From Peptoniphilus lacrimalis DSM 7455 (GTDB lineage Bacteria; Bacillota; Clostridia; Tissierellales; Peptoniphilaceae): a DNA stretch of 33,960 bases. Of the stretch, positions 14,740 to 20,843 are shown one piece after another (positions within the stretch are counted from its first letter, which is position 1; every line of letters begins with the position of its first letter). The notes below the pieces were generated by a model, which did not search any database, was not told where the DNA came from, and saw nothing but the letters and a program-made list of their open reading frames with translations. Where the stretch lies: contig NZ_KB900378.1 in the NCBI RefSeq assembly GCF_000378725.1, positions 1 through 33,960 on the forward strand. Reading direction: 5' to 3'. The translations under genes were made by a program, and so were the position numbers.

Positions 14740-14769
14740 CTTGCCCTCATCTAGTTTAAATCTCTAACC

Positions 14770-14985
14770 TCAACCAAAACAAACCCATCCTAAACAAAAA
14801 CTGATATATGTTCCTAAAACACCTAAAATCGTGTAAAGCATAATCTTAATGCCCCTAATAGTATTTCTTTTTCTCCTACTTTTTTCTAAGAGAGCCGCAG
14901 TTTTTTTCCTTAACTCTTCAGTTTTTTTAGTCTGATTCTTAAGATAATTTCTTCTAGTAATTAGAATTTTCATTTCCTCAGTCAT
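14770..14985 (-). CDS. small single-pass membrane protein
   Basis: This is a 71-residue protein with a basic, helical N-terminal half (RRNYLKNQTKKTEELRKKTA) and one membrane segment at the C-terminus (about 48-69, IMLYTILGVLGTYISFCLGW). GGGAGT lies five to six bases before the ATG. It begins just after the hidden 34-residue gene. Function unknown; a tail-anchored protein made early in infection could act at the host membrane. Confidence 0.6.
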   Translation of the reverse strand: MTEEMKILITRRNYLKNQTKKTEELRKKTAALLEKSRRKRNTIRGIKIMLYTILGVLGTYISFCLGWVCFG

Positions 14986-14988
14986 TTT

Positions 14989-15093
14989 TTACTCCCTTTC
15001 CTCTTTAAATTTGTCTACCAAAAGCTTTATAAAAGCTTCCCAGTCAGCTTGGTTGTCACTATATTCGATGGCAACTTCAAAATTCTTGTCCAT
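14989..15093 (-). CDS. 34-residue acidic phage protein
   Basis: The frame MDKNFEVAIEYSDNQADWEA, then FIKLLVDKFKEERE, runs from ATG 15093 to TAA at 14989. AGGAGG sits five bases before the ATG, an excellent ribosome site, embedded in the last codons of the antirepressor gene, which it overlaps by 17 bp. Its own end (GAAAGGGAGTAA) supplies the ribosome site for the membrane protein downstream. The arrangement strongly supports a real small gene of unknown function. Confidence 0.65.
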   Translation of the reverse strand: MDKNFEVAIEYSDNQADWEAFIKLLVDKFKEERE

Positions 15094-15865
15094 AACTACC
15101 TCCTAAAAACTTATTAGTAAAATAAATCTGTCCTTTACCAGTCATCTTCGTTGTCGTAGTTGTCCTGATACTGCCATCAGGATTGTTGATGACTCTTACC
15201 TTGGTTTCAAAAAGTCCTTGCTCCATAGACTTTTGTGTTGGCTGGTTTCTTCTTTCTCCAGTTTTACACAAGTAACCTTGGTTTCTTAAAGTGTCAAACA
15301 GTCTATTCTGTCCCATATTTGGTAAGCCGTTTTGTTTTAATCTCTTTGCAAACTCGCCTATAAGGATTGAGTTCTCGGCTACTTCGCAGGAATCCGAGAA
15401 TAAAACCTTAGGTTTATTCCTTTCATTTTCTTCTTCAGCTAAAATTCTTCTTTGTTTTTCCTCTTTTAGAGTTGTTGCAAGCTGTATCAAGTAGTCCGGG
15501 TCTGTAAGAGTCCTTTCAATGACTGTTTCTGTCATGTATGCTCCGTGTTTTCTGATTGTTGGTAGCACTTCGGACGTAACCCATCTTTTAAATTCTTTGG
15601 CTTTTTTCATTTTTGATGAAAAGATTAGGGAGTATAGACCAGATTCATTTATGATCGGTGTTTTCTGATTTCTTCCTATGGAGTCCTGAATTGGGATTTC
15701 ATCTCTATCCTCATAATCTATATGGTCTTGTATTGCTTTAGTAGGTCTTGAATACTCTAATATTTCTGCAACGTCTTTACCTACAAACCAAGGTTCGTTA
15801 TTTTCATCTATTATTGTTCGGACTTTTCCAAACTCTTTATTTTCAAAAATTCTTAAATCATTCAT
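15077..15865 (-). CDS. phage antirepressor, Bro-N plus KilAC domains
   Basis: This is a 262-residue protein. Residues 1-115 are a Bro-N domain (KVRTIIDENNEPWFVGKDVA, EILEYSRP, then ESGLYSLIFSSKMKKAKEFK and VLPTIRKHG). Residues about 150-262 are a KilA-C/ANT domain (ILIGEFAKRLKQNGLPNMGQ, LFDTLRNQGYL, TGKGQIYFTNKFL). Such proteins bind and neutralise the phage repressor or otherwise switch to lytic growth. AAAGGAG precedes the ATG. It follows the small XRE gene by 13 bp in the same operon. Confidence 0.92.
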   Translation of the reverse strand: MNDLRIFENKEFGKVRTIIDENNEPWFVGKDVAEILEYSRPTKAIQDHIDYEDRDEIPIQDSIGRNQKTPIINESGLYSLIFSSKMKKAKEFKRWVTSEVLPTIRKHGAYMTETVIERTLTDPDYLIQLATTLKEEKQRRILAEEENERNKPKVLFSDSCEVAENSILIGEFAKRLKQNGLPNMGQNRLFDTLRNQGYLCKTGERRNQPTQKSMEQGLFETKVRVINNPDGSIRTTTTTKMTGKGQIYFTNKFLGGSYGQEF

Positions 15866-15878
15866 TTTTGCTCCTTTC

Positions 15879-16061
15879 TTACTCGTAAATCTCCCACCAA
15901 TTAATCTCTAAGACTTCTCCTATCTTCTTAGCTATACTTACTGGCAATTCCCTTCTTCCGTTTTCATAGTGTCCGTATCTAGCCTCTTTAATTCCTATTA
16001 ACCTTGATAGTTCTCTTGCAGTTAAACCTTTATTTTCTCTAATTTCTTTTAATTTTTTCAT
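15879..16061 (-). CDS. XRE-family transcription regulator
   Basis: This is a 60-residue single helix-turn-helix protein (IRENKGLTARELSRLIGIKE, then YGHYENGRRELPVSIAKKIG), the size of a Cro-type regulator. AGAGGAT precedes its ATG. It lies upstream of the antirepressor and back-to-back with the rightward membrane-protein gene, and the promoter of that gene overlaps its upstream region, so it may control both. It is the second XRE regulator on this strand, besides the Cro-like one at 18771-18977. Confidence 0.85.
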   Translation of the reverse strand: MKKLKEIRENKGLTARELSRLIGIKEARYGHYENGRRELPVSIAKKIGEVLEINWWEIYE

Positions 16062-16072
16062 GTTTTATCCTC

Positions 16073-16101
16073 TTGTCATTAAATACTACATTTTGTATAA
16101 T
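16073..16101 (+). promoter_or_regulatory. rightward promoter of the coiled-coil membrane protein gene
   Basis: TTGTCA (16073-16078) and TATAAT (16096-16101) are separated by exactly 17 bp, a near-consensus vegetative promoter. It lies 11 bp beyond the start of the divergent XRE gene, so expression in the lysogen is plausible. The -10 region contains TACATTTTGTA, similar to the operator motif near 18775. Confidence 0.65.
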
Positions 16102-16130
16102 TGATTAAAATTAAGCTAAAGGAGATATTT

Positions 16131-16778
16131 ATGGATTTAGAAAAATATTTAAAACAATATAGTAAATATCAAAATCAGATAGATTTACTTTCAAATCATT
16201 ATTCCAAAATAGATGAAGCAATCCGCAAAATTGACCAAATCCAGAAAATAGAGAATTTAACATCAGCTGAATATATGCTCAATATCCAAGATCACATAAA
16301 TATGGTGAATAACTTTTTAGCCTCTTATGATGCAATTAATAATTGTGCTAGATTTCATGAGCAATTAAACATCGCAAACAAACTCGCTTTAATTAATAGC
16401 AATATTGAGAAAATACAGAGCGTGCAATCCTTAATTGAAAAAGTTAATTTGCAAAATTATTCAAATGTACTTTTTGATTTTAAGATTCGAGAAATTTTAA
16501 AATCTTATAATGATCTTGAAAATTTATTGGATGACACTCCATCAGCCCCTATAGAAGTCCAAGATACTAAGGTTAAATTAAACGAGCTCCTAAACTTAAA
16601 AAAATTAATTACTATAAAGAATGTTTTGGCATTAATAACTTTTCTATTACCTATTCATAGTATGTTGTTGATTTTCTATCCAGAACTTAGAGGAGAATCT
16701 GAACGTATCCATAGTCTTATTTCTGAACTCGTAGCAGTTGTCTTATTATGGTCTGCAAATAAATCAAGCAAAGATTAA
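16131..16778 (+). CDS. coiled-coil protein with C-terminal membrane segment(s), probable lysogenic cargo
   Basis: This is a 215-residue protein. The ATG at 16131 has AAAGGAG seven bases upstream; a longer frame lacks this. Residues 1-155 are helical with coiled-coil character (many Asn, Ile, Lys). Residues about 164-183 (NVLALITFLLPIHSMLLIFY) form a membrane segment, and 196-210 may form a short second one. I recognise no family. It is transcribed against the surrounding early operon from its own strong promoter and its end overlaps a leftward gene by 62 bp, as expected for inserted cargo. Superinfection exclusion or membrane-acting defence are possible roles, unproven. Confidence 0.65.
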   Translation: MDLEKYLKQYSKYQNQIDLLSNHYSKIDEAIRKIDQIQKIENLTSAEYMLNIQDHINMVNNFLASYDAINNCARFHEQLNIANKLALINSNIEKIQSVQSLIEKVNLQNYSNVLFDFKIREILKSYNDLENLLDDTPSAPIEVQDTKVKLNELLNLKKLITIKNVLALITFLLPIHSMLLIFYPELRGESERIHSLISELVAVVLLWSANKSSKD

Positions 16779-16986
16779 AGAAAAACTGAACATTTATATC
16801 TCCTAATAACTGCTTAGCATAATCAGGATCATAATTTGAATTTTCAACAAGCCTTATTCTTCTTTCAAACTCATCAATACTAGGTATATTAAGGACTTGT
16901 AAAAAAACTCCAGACATAAGCTCGTCTTTTAAACTTTTCTTGATTTTTTCTATAGCATCCTTAATTTCTTCTCTTTCTTTTTCCAT
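16717..16986 (-). CDS. phage protein of unknown function, 3' end overlapped by the cargo gene
   Basis: This is an 89-residue protein starting at ATG 16986, which has AGGAGT six bases upstream directly after the previous gene's stop. Residues 1-66 look like a normal small phage protein (AIEKIKKSLKDELMSGVFLQ, then RRIRLVENSNYDPDYAKQLL). The last 23 residues (NVQFFFNLCLIYLQTIIRQL and following) are of different character and lie on the complement of the rightward gene, so the natural C-terminus was probably replaced when that gene was inserted. Confidence 0.5.
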   Translation of the reverse strand: MEKEREEIKDAIEKIKKSLKDELMSGVFLQVLNIPSIDEFERRIRLVENSNYDPDYAKQLLGDINVQFFFNLCLIYLQTIIRQLLRVQK

Positions 16987-16996
16987 TACTTACTCC

Positions 16997-17185
16997 TTAT
17001 AGTTTTATTCCTTGCCTTGAATATTTAGCCAACCAGTCAACAACCTCTTCTTTTATAAAAAGTAACCTGTTGCCATTCCTGAGCTTTGGAAAATCAGAAT
17101 ATTTTTTCGCCATAGATCTTATTTTGTGCTCACCTATCGGAATTTCCCTGGCGAGTTCTTTAGCTGTCATTAATGTAGCTTCCAT
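16997..17185 (-). CDS. excisionase-like helix-turn-helix protein
   Basis: This is a 62-residue DNA-binding protein with an HTH_17/MerR-like fold: MTAKELAREIPIGEHKIRSM, then LRNGNRLLFIKEEVVDWLAK. Proteins of this kind serve as excisionases or early regulators in phages and integrative elements. AGGTGAG lies before the ATG. It is the gene immediately left of the small-gene array and shares its 5' intergenic region with the first rightward gene of that array (55 bp apart). Confidence 0.75.
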   Translation of the reverse strand: MEATLMTAKELAREIPIGEHKIRSMAKKYSDFPKLRNGNRLLFIKEEVVDWLAKYSRQGIKL

Positions 17186-17211
17186 GTTCTCACCTACCTT
17201 TATTTTAAATT

Positions 17212-17240
17212 TGCTATAATCATCTCAAGGAGGTGATTAT
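17212..17240 (+). promoter_or_regulatory. promoter and ribosome site of array gene A-plus (half repeat)
   Basis: TGCTATAAT (extended -10, TATAAT 17215-17220) is followed by AAGGAGGTGAT and ATG at 17241. It is the right half of the 94-bp repeat found complete at 17608 and 18183. The expected start point near 17227 leaves only about 14 nt of leader. Confidence 0.6.
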
Positions 17241-17408
17241 ATGTCAGAAGAACTAATACAAACTTACAAACAATTAAAATATCTAATTAACTACCAAGAA
17301 AAATCACTTGATAAAAATCAAAAACTTCTTGTAACGACCAATAAAACCGTTGTTTCTAAAATATCCTACTTAGAACCTAATCTTCTAATTCTATCTGGAA
17401 TAGATTGA
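17241..17408 (+). CDS. array gene A-plus, 55-residue protein
   Basis: This small helical protein (MSEELIQTYKQLKYLINYQE, then a Lys/Leu-rich part and a hydrophobic C-terminus) has a consensus ribosome site AAGGAGGTGAT seven bases before the ATG and an extended -10 just upstream. Its last 32 bp overlap the leftward gene A-minus, tail to tail. No family is recognised. It is the first of three rightward small genes each driven by the same kind of promoter. Confidence 0.6.
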   Translation: MSEELIQTYKQLKYLINYQEKSLDKNQKLLVTTNKTVVSKISYLEPNLLILSGID

Positions 17409-17610
17409 GAAACTCTTGAACCAGCTCAAGACGCAGTTCATTATGCAAATCTAAAAATTCACTTGGAAATTGTCTTAGCCAAGCAGGGCGATCAATCAAA
17501 AATGCCGAACAGAATTGGATTTTTAGGCTCAGCTCAAATTGATTAATTAATTTTTCAAGATTTTGGTTCATTTGTTCCAGCAAGTGAACCATTTCTCTTT
17601 CATCCTTCAT
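17377..17610 (-). CDS. array gene A-minus, 77-residue protein
   Basis: This is an acidic helical protein (MVHLLEQMNQNLEKLINQFE, later PAWLRQFPSEFLDLHNELRL). The ATG at 17610 has TTAGGAGGTGGAAG upstream, the same leader as B-minus, from the 94-bp repeat. It converges with and overlaps A-plus. Function unknown; the pairing suggests antisense control or a two-component small module. Confidence 0.55.
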   Translation of the reverse strand: MKDEREMVHLLEQMNQNLEKLINQFELSLKIQFCSAFLIDRPAWLRQFPSEFLDLHNELRLELVQEFLNLFQIELED

Positions 17611-17701
17611 CTTCCACCTCCTAATTTAATTTTCTTAACTCACTAAATTCATCTTCAAGAATCAACACCACCATCTGTTATACTTACAGTAAGGAGGTGA
17701 T
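17608..17701. repeat. 94-bp divergent promoter repeat, copy 1
   Basis: It is identical to 18183-18276 at 91 of 94 positions; all three differences lie in the rightward -10 region. One side carries the start and GGAGG ribosome site of the leftward gene, the other an extended -10 (TG at 17676-17677, TATACT 17679-17684) and AAGGAGGTGAT for the rightward gene. The identical middle also holds an 18-codon leftward frame (17621-17674, MVVLILEDEFSELRKLN) preceded in both copies by a stop two codons upstream, but without a ribosome site. Confidence 0.92.
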
Positions 17702-17704
17702 TTT

Positions 17705-18010
17705 ATGATTCAATTTACAAACTTTGAAGATTTTAAATTAATGCTATCAAAATTAGAGATTAATAATAAAACATTCTTAATTTATGGATATAAAGAAGAA
17801 ACTTATCCAAATATTTACTTTGAAGATTCCGTAAAAGACCATGTTTTATTTAAATTCCTAATAATATCAGACTTAGGTTATTTCTACTTCATTGAAAAAT
17901 ATAGCAATGACGAAATAGAAAAAATAAATGAACTAAACAGAGTTTTAGATAAAGAAATGATAATTAATAAAAACTTTAATCTTTCTAATGAAAATAAAAT
18001 TATTATTTAG
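17705..18010 (+). CDS. array gene B-plus, 101-residue protein
   Basis: This is an acidic protein rich in Phe, Tyr and Ile (MIQFTNFEDFKLMLSKLEIN, later LIISDLGYFYFIEKYSNDEI). It begins nine bases after AAGGAGG from repeat copy 1. It ends 16 bp before the convergent B-minus stop. No family is recognised, and its length and sequence differ from A-plus and C-plus although the promoters match. Confidence 0.6.
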   Translation: MIQFTNFEDFKLMLSKLEINNKTFLIYGYKEETYPNIYFEDSVKDHVLFKFLIISDLGYFYFIEKYSNDEIEKINELNRVLDKEMIINKNFNLSNENKIII

Positions 18011-18026
18011 CTCTATGACGGATCAG

Positions 18027-18185
18027 CTATATTACATGATTTAGCTGGTCCATATTATTTACAATTTCAATTATCAGATTTAAAACTAATACCTTGTCAC
18101 TTAAATTTTCGCAATTGTTATATAAATCAGTCGCTTCTTTAAGAAGATAACTCCCCAACTTATTTTTAAGCTTTTCTAAATCCAT
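18027..18185 (-). CDS. array gene B-minus, 52-residue protein
   Basis: The frame MDLEKLKNKLGSYLLKEATD, then LYNNCENLSDKVLVLNLIIE, runs from ATG 18185, seven bases after GGAGG, to TAG at 18027. The leader is identical to that of A-minus. It is helical and acidic. It lies tail to tail with B-plus. Unknown function. Confidence 0.55.
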   Translation of the reverse strand: MDLEKLKNKLGSYLLKEATDLYNNCENLSDKVLVLNLIIEIVNNMDQLNHVI

Positions 18186-18276
18186 CTTCCACCTCCTAAT
18201 TTAATTTTCTTAACTCACTAAATTCATCTTCAAGAATCAACACCACCATCTGCTATAATTGCAGTAAGGAGGTGAT
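18183..18276. repeat. 94-bp divergent promoter repeat, copy 2
   Basis: This is the second full copy, 575 bp after the first. The rightward promoter here is a consensus extended -10 (TGCTATAAT, TATAAT 18254-18259). A 20-bp piece of its left half recurs at 18753-18772, next to the Cro-like gene, so the array is bounded by half repeats on both ends. Confidence 0.92.
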
Positions 18277-18279
18277 CAA

Positions 18280-18525
18280 ATGTCTTACTCTCATAAAATT
18301 CAAAATCAAATCCTAAAAAAGTGCTATGAAAATTACCTGAAAAGTGGGATTCCATCAGGTGAGTTTATTTTTGGATTCGATAACAACATCAGGCAAGACT
18401 GGTTTGATACATTAGACGAAATGTATTTAAACTCATATATAAAACCTGGCTACAAAGCCTTAGGTATGAGTAGACTAACATTAACCGAACTTGGACTTGA
18501 ACTTGCCGAAGAATCTTTTAAATAG
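18280..18525 (+). CDS. array gene C-plus, 81-residue winged-helix-like protein
   Basis: The N-terminal part (KIQNQILKKCYENYLKSGIP) and the ending YIKPGYKALGMSRLTLTELG, then LELAEESFK, resemble the YjcQ-type winged-helix proteins found in Firmicutes and their phages (wing region followed by LTxxGxELxEE). AAGGAGGTGAT precedes the ATG. The last 45 bp overlap C-minus. If it binds DNA it could regulate the array or the lysogeny switch. Confidence 0.62.
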   Translation: MSYSHKIQNQILKKCYENYLKSGIPSGEFIFGFDNNIRQDWFDTLDEMYLNSYIKPGYKALGMSRLTLTELGLELAEESFK

Positions 18526-18747
18526 AATTTTTAAGTCAAAACCAATGGATTTTACGATATTTATAATTGTGAAATCCATTATTTGCTCTTGCCTAAATTT
18601 CACAGGAACACTCTCGTCATTAATTCTTTTAAACATATCTACAACCTTAATTGATAAACCTTTTTTTCTGACATAAATATGATAAATTTCGTCATTTATA
18701 TAAATCCTGATTCCCTTGGCACTATAATCAGTATTAAATAATCTCAT
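18481..18747 (-). CDS. array gene C-minus, 88-residue protein
   Basis: The ATG at 18747 lies about seven bases after AGGAGG in the same TTAGGAGGTGG leader as A-minus and B-minus; the Cro-like gene ends 23 bp upstream, so it is probably co-transcribed with it. The protein begins MRLFNTDYSAKGIRIYINDE and has a basic C-terminus (ILFKRFFGKFKSKFG). It overlaps C-plus tail to tail by 45 bp. No family recognised. Confidence 0.55.
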   Translation of the reverse strand: MRLFNTDYSAKGIRIYINDEIYHIYVRKKGLSIKVVDMFKRINDESVPVKFRQEQIMDFTIINIVKSIGFDLKILFKRFFGKFKSKFG

Positions 18748-18770
18748 CAATACCACCTCCTAATTTAATT

Positions 18771-18977
18771 TTAAGTACATTTTGTACAGTTAGAGTGTAA
18801 AAAAATATCATCTATTCCATAACCAAGAGCATTTGCTATTTTTTGTGCTACTTGTAAAGATGGATTCCTTTCTTCATTCTCAATAAAACCAATATATTTA
18901 GGTGTAACACCTACTAAATTAGCCAACTCTAACTGAGTTAGGTTTTTTTCAATTCTCTTATCTTTAACTTTATTCAA
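18771..18977 (-). CDS. Cro-like XRE regulator
   Basis: This is a 68-residue helix-turn-helix protein (IEKNLTQLELANLVGVTPKY, IGFIENEERNPSLQVAQKIA) with a CTKCT tail. It is divergent from the CI-like repressor across a 123-bp operator region and heads the leftward early operon. Its 3' end contains a GTAC-N5-GTAC element (18775-18787), so the operator-like motif is also coding. Confidence 0.88.
   Translation of the reverse strand: MNKVKDKRIEKNLTQLELANLVGVTPKYIGFIENEERNPSLQVAQKIANALGYGIDDIFLHSNCTKCT
18775..18787. promoter_or_regulatory. operator-like GTAC-N5-GTAC inside the end of the Cro-like gene
   Basis: GTACATTTTGTAC has the same spacing as the two operator candidates between the divergent regulators, about 220 bp away. 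It also encodes the last residues of the Cro-like protein. A distal operator for looping is possible. Confidence 0.45.
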
Positions 18978-19000
18978 AATATCACCTCAAATCTCTTTAT

Positions 19001-19077
19001 GTACATAGTGTACAGTACAAAATGAAGAATGTCAATAGATTTTTTAAAAAATTTATTGTATAATGTACTCACAGTAC
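19001..19077. promoter_or_regulatory. lysogeny operators and leftward early promoter
   Basis: Two dyads fit GTAC-N5-GTAC: 19001-19013 and 19065-19077, with a further GTAC at 19015-19018. Leftward, TTGACA (19030-19035) and TACACT (19007-19012) are 17 bp apart; the first dyad covers the -10. Rightward, TATAAT at 19059-19064 abuts the second dyad. Binding at the two sites would thus separate control of the early operon and of the repressor gene. Confidence 0.65.
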
Positions 19078-19100
19078 AGAAACAAGAAAGAGAGTAAGTT

Positions 19101-19460
19101 ATGGAAGGTAAAATTCTTAAACAATTAAGAGAATTACATAATATGACACAAAAAGAATTAGCAGATAAAGTAAAAGTAACTCCGAAGGCTATATCTTTTT
19201 ATGAATTAAATCAAAGAGAGCCTTCAAACGAGCTATTAAAATCTTTTTCACAAATATTTAATGTGTCTGTGGATTATTTATTGGGCAACTCATATATTCC
19301 AAAAACCCAAGAAACCAAATCTAAAGCTGAAGAATTAGAAGAAGACTTCCCTGAAGGAGTATCTGTACTATATAGAGCAAACAAAAACCTCACACCCGAA
19401 CAAAAAGAAGTCATGCTAAGGATGATAAAAGCAACTTTCTTTGATGGTGAAGATAAGTAA
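19101..19460 (+). CDS. CI-like XRE repressor
   Basis: This is a 119-residue protein with an N-terminal HTH (LRELHNMTQKELADKVKVTP, SFYELNQREPSNELLKSFSQ) and a C-terminal tail of about 50 residues without a LexA-type peptidase. Repressors of this size are typically inactivated by an ImmA-type metalloprotease, and one is encoded downstream at 20844. It lies divergent to the Cro-like gene. The AbiF unit has come between repressor and peptidase, which are usually adjacent. Confidence 0.85.
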   Translation: MEGKILKQLRELHNMTQKELADKVKVTPKAISFYELNQREPSNELLKSFSQIFNVSVDYLLGNSYIPKTQETKSKAEELEEDFPEGVSVLYRANKNLTPEQKEVMLRMIKATFFDGEDK

Positions 19461-19483
19461 GACATTTATTATATGCATAACAT

Positions 19484-19600
19484 TGTGCATTTCAATGTGC
19501 ATTTTTGACTTGTGATTGTTGTGTCTATAACCATATTTAAGATAATTTAAATTTTTAGACCTGTTTGCTTGTGCATTTAATTGTGCATATCAATGCATTT
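19484..19600. repeat. cluster of TGTGCAT direct repeats
   Basis: TGTGCAT occurs at 19484, 19496, 19570 and 19582 (two pairs, each with 12-bp spacing), with ATGCAT variants at the flanks. The pairs are 86 bp apart, close to the left boundary of the AbiF unit. No gene is present between 19461 and 19630; the role of the repeats is unknown. Confidence 0.65.
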
Positions 19601-19631
19601 TTTATTAAGATATTATTATTTTAATTAATAG

Positions 19632-19659
19632 TTTACAAAATAGAAGTTAATGGTATAAT
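19632..19659 (+). promoter_or_regulatory. promoter of the AbiF RNA
   Basis: TTTACA (19632-19637), a 16-bp spacer and TATAAT (19654-19659) with an upstream TGG make an extended -10 promoter close to consensus. Transcription should start near 19666. Confidence 0.75.
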
Positions 19660-19665
19660 TAAATT

Positions 19666-19727
19666 AACAATAAGACTGAGTAGGGTTTCTACTCGACCAT
19701 TAGGACTTCCGTTTTGGAAGTCCTTTT
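19666..19727 (+). ncRNA. AbiF-associated structured RNA
   Basis: Between a strong promoter and the abiF start lies a short RNA of about 62 nt. It contains a 6-bp hairpin GAGTAG/CTACTC (19678-19683 with 19689-19694), then GACCATTAGGACTT, and ends in a perfect terminator (19703-19710 with 19716-19723, then T4). The loop GGTTT can pair with GACC. A conserved RNA upstream of abiF genes is known (the abiF RNA motif), and recent work treats it as the RNA partner that restrains the HEPN protein. The position and motif fit; a covariance-model match is not tested. Confidence 0.72.
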
Positions 19728-19746
19728 GTGTTATATAGGAGTTTAT

Positions 19747-20766
19747 ATGAAGCCATTTAAAACAATTGATGAGCAAATAGAAATTTTAAAAAACAGACAT
19801 CTTAAATTTATAAATGAAGAAGCTGCAAAATCTAATCTTATATCTTATGGCTACTATGAAATAGTAAATGGATATAAGGACTATCTTCTTATCTCTTCAA
19901 ATCCAGATATTTTTAAAGACGGCTCTACTTTTGAACATCTTTTTTCCTTATATACTATGGATAAAGGCTTTCAAGAAGCTGTCGTTAATGCTGCATTAGA
20001 GTTTGAATTAATATTGAAGTCTGCTATGAGTTATGTTATTGCTGAAACATATTCTTCTGATCAAAATAAATATTTAATAAAATCAAATTACAAAACGGGT
20101 AAAGTTAGACAAAATAAAGATGGTACTAAATACTTTGAAATTGATTCTACATTTATAAAATTCAATAAAATAATAAATGATGAAATAGAGCCATTTAAGC
20201 ACTACAGATTAGTACACCAAAATACACCTCCTTGGATATTGTTTAAGGGTGCCACTCTTGGAAATATGATGCACTTTTTTAAACTTCAAAAAAGAGATGT
20301 TAAAGATAAAGTCATAAGTATAGTATTCGATATTCCTTTAGAAATTATAAAAACTGATAAAGATAACACTATTAGAAATCTTTTTTCAGATTTATTATCA
20401 TTAGCATTTAAATTTAGAAATAGATCTGCACACTCTGGAAGGATTTATAACTATAAAGCTGAGAATACATCTGTAAGGTATAATCAAATTTTACACGGAA
20501 GAATGAATATTGACGAAGCTCTATATAGAAATGGTTTTGGTATGAATGATTTGTATACTTTGCTTTGTGGATTTACTTTTTTAAAAAATAGACTTATATC
20601 TGTTAAATTTTCCGTTAACTTGCAGTATGCTCTTAACAAGCACTTAGAGTTATACCCTGAAGATACAGTTGATTTAATTGAATGCATAGGATATCCAAAC
20701 TATAATTCTGAAGATTCAGCTGACTCTATATTCAATAAAATATTTTTTAATAAAAATAACTATTGA
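19747..20766 (+). CDS. abiF: AbiF/Abi_2 family abortive-infection HEPN protein
   Basis: This is a 339-residue protein. The N-terminus MKPFKTIDEQIEILKNRHLK, with SNLISYGYYEIVNGYKDYLL, is the Abi_2 (AbiD/AbiF) signature. R224-N-R-S-A-H229 in LAFKFRNRSAHSG is the HEPN R-x4-H ribonuclease motif. The ATG at 19747 has AGGAG five bases upstream; a longer frame starting in the RNA terminator is unlikely. Known Abi_2 proteins stop phage growth by halting the infected cell, and Cas13 is thought to derive from this family. Its own promoter, RNA and terminator make it a self-contained unit inserted between the repressor and ImmA genes. Confidence 0.9.
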   Translation: MKPFKTIDEQIEILKNRHLKFINEEAAKSNLISYGYYEIVNGYKDYLLISSNPDIFKDGSTFEHLFSLYTMDKGFQEAVVNAALEFELILKSAMSYVIAETYSSDQNKYLIKSNYKTGKVRQNKDGTKYFEIDSTFIKFNKIINDEIEPFKHYRLVHQNTPPWILFKGATLGNMMHFFKLQKRDVKDKVISIVFDIPLEIIKTDKDNTIRNLFSDLLSLAFKFRNRSAHSGRIYNYKAENTSVRYNQILHGRMNIDEALYRNGFGMNDLYTLLCGFTFLKNRLISVKFSVNLQYALNKHLELYPEDTVDLIECIGYPNYNSEDSADSIFNKIFFNKNNY

Positions 20767-20781
20767 TAAATTAATATTAAG

Positions 20782-20817
20782 AAAAAATATATGGGATTTA
20801 TTCCCTATATATTTTTT
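20782..20817 (+). terminator. terminator after abiF
   Basis: AAAAAATATATGGG pairs with CCCTATATATTTTTT around a 7-nt loop, with one bulge, ending in T6. It closes the AbiF unit before the ImmA gene. Confidence 0.7.
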
Positions 20818-20843
20818 AATTTTAAAAGAACAAAGGTTTTTAA

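Noticed and set aside
17621-17674. A conserved 17-residue peptide gene in the 94-bp repeat
   Set aside because: The frame is identical in both copies, but the whole block is identical and no ribosome site precedes it, so conservation says nothing about translation.
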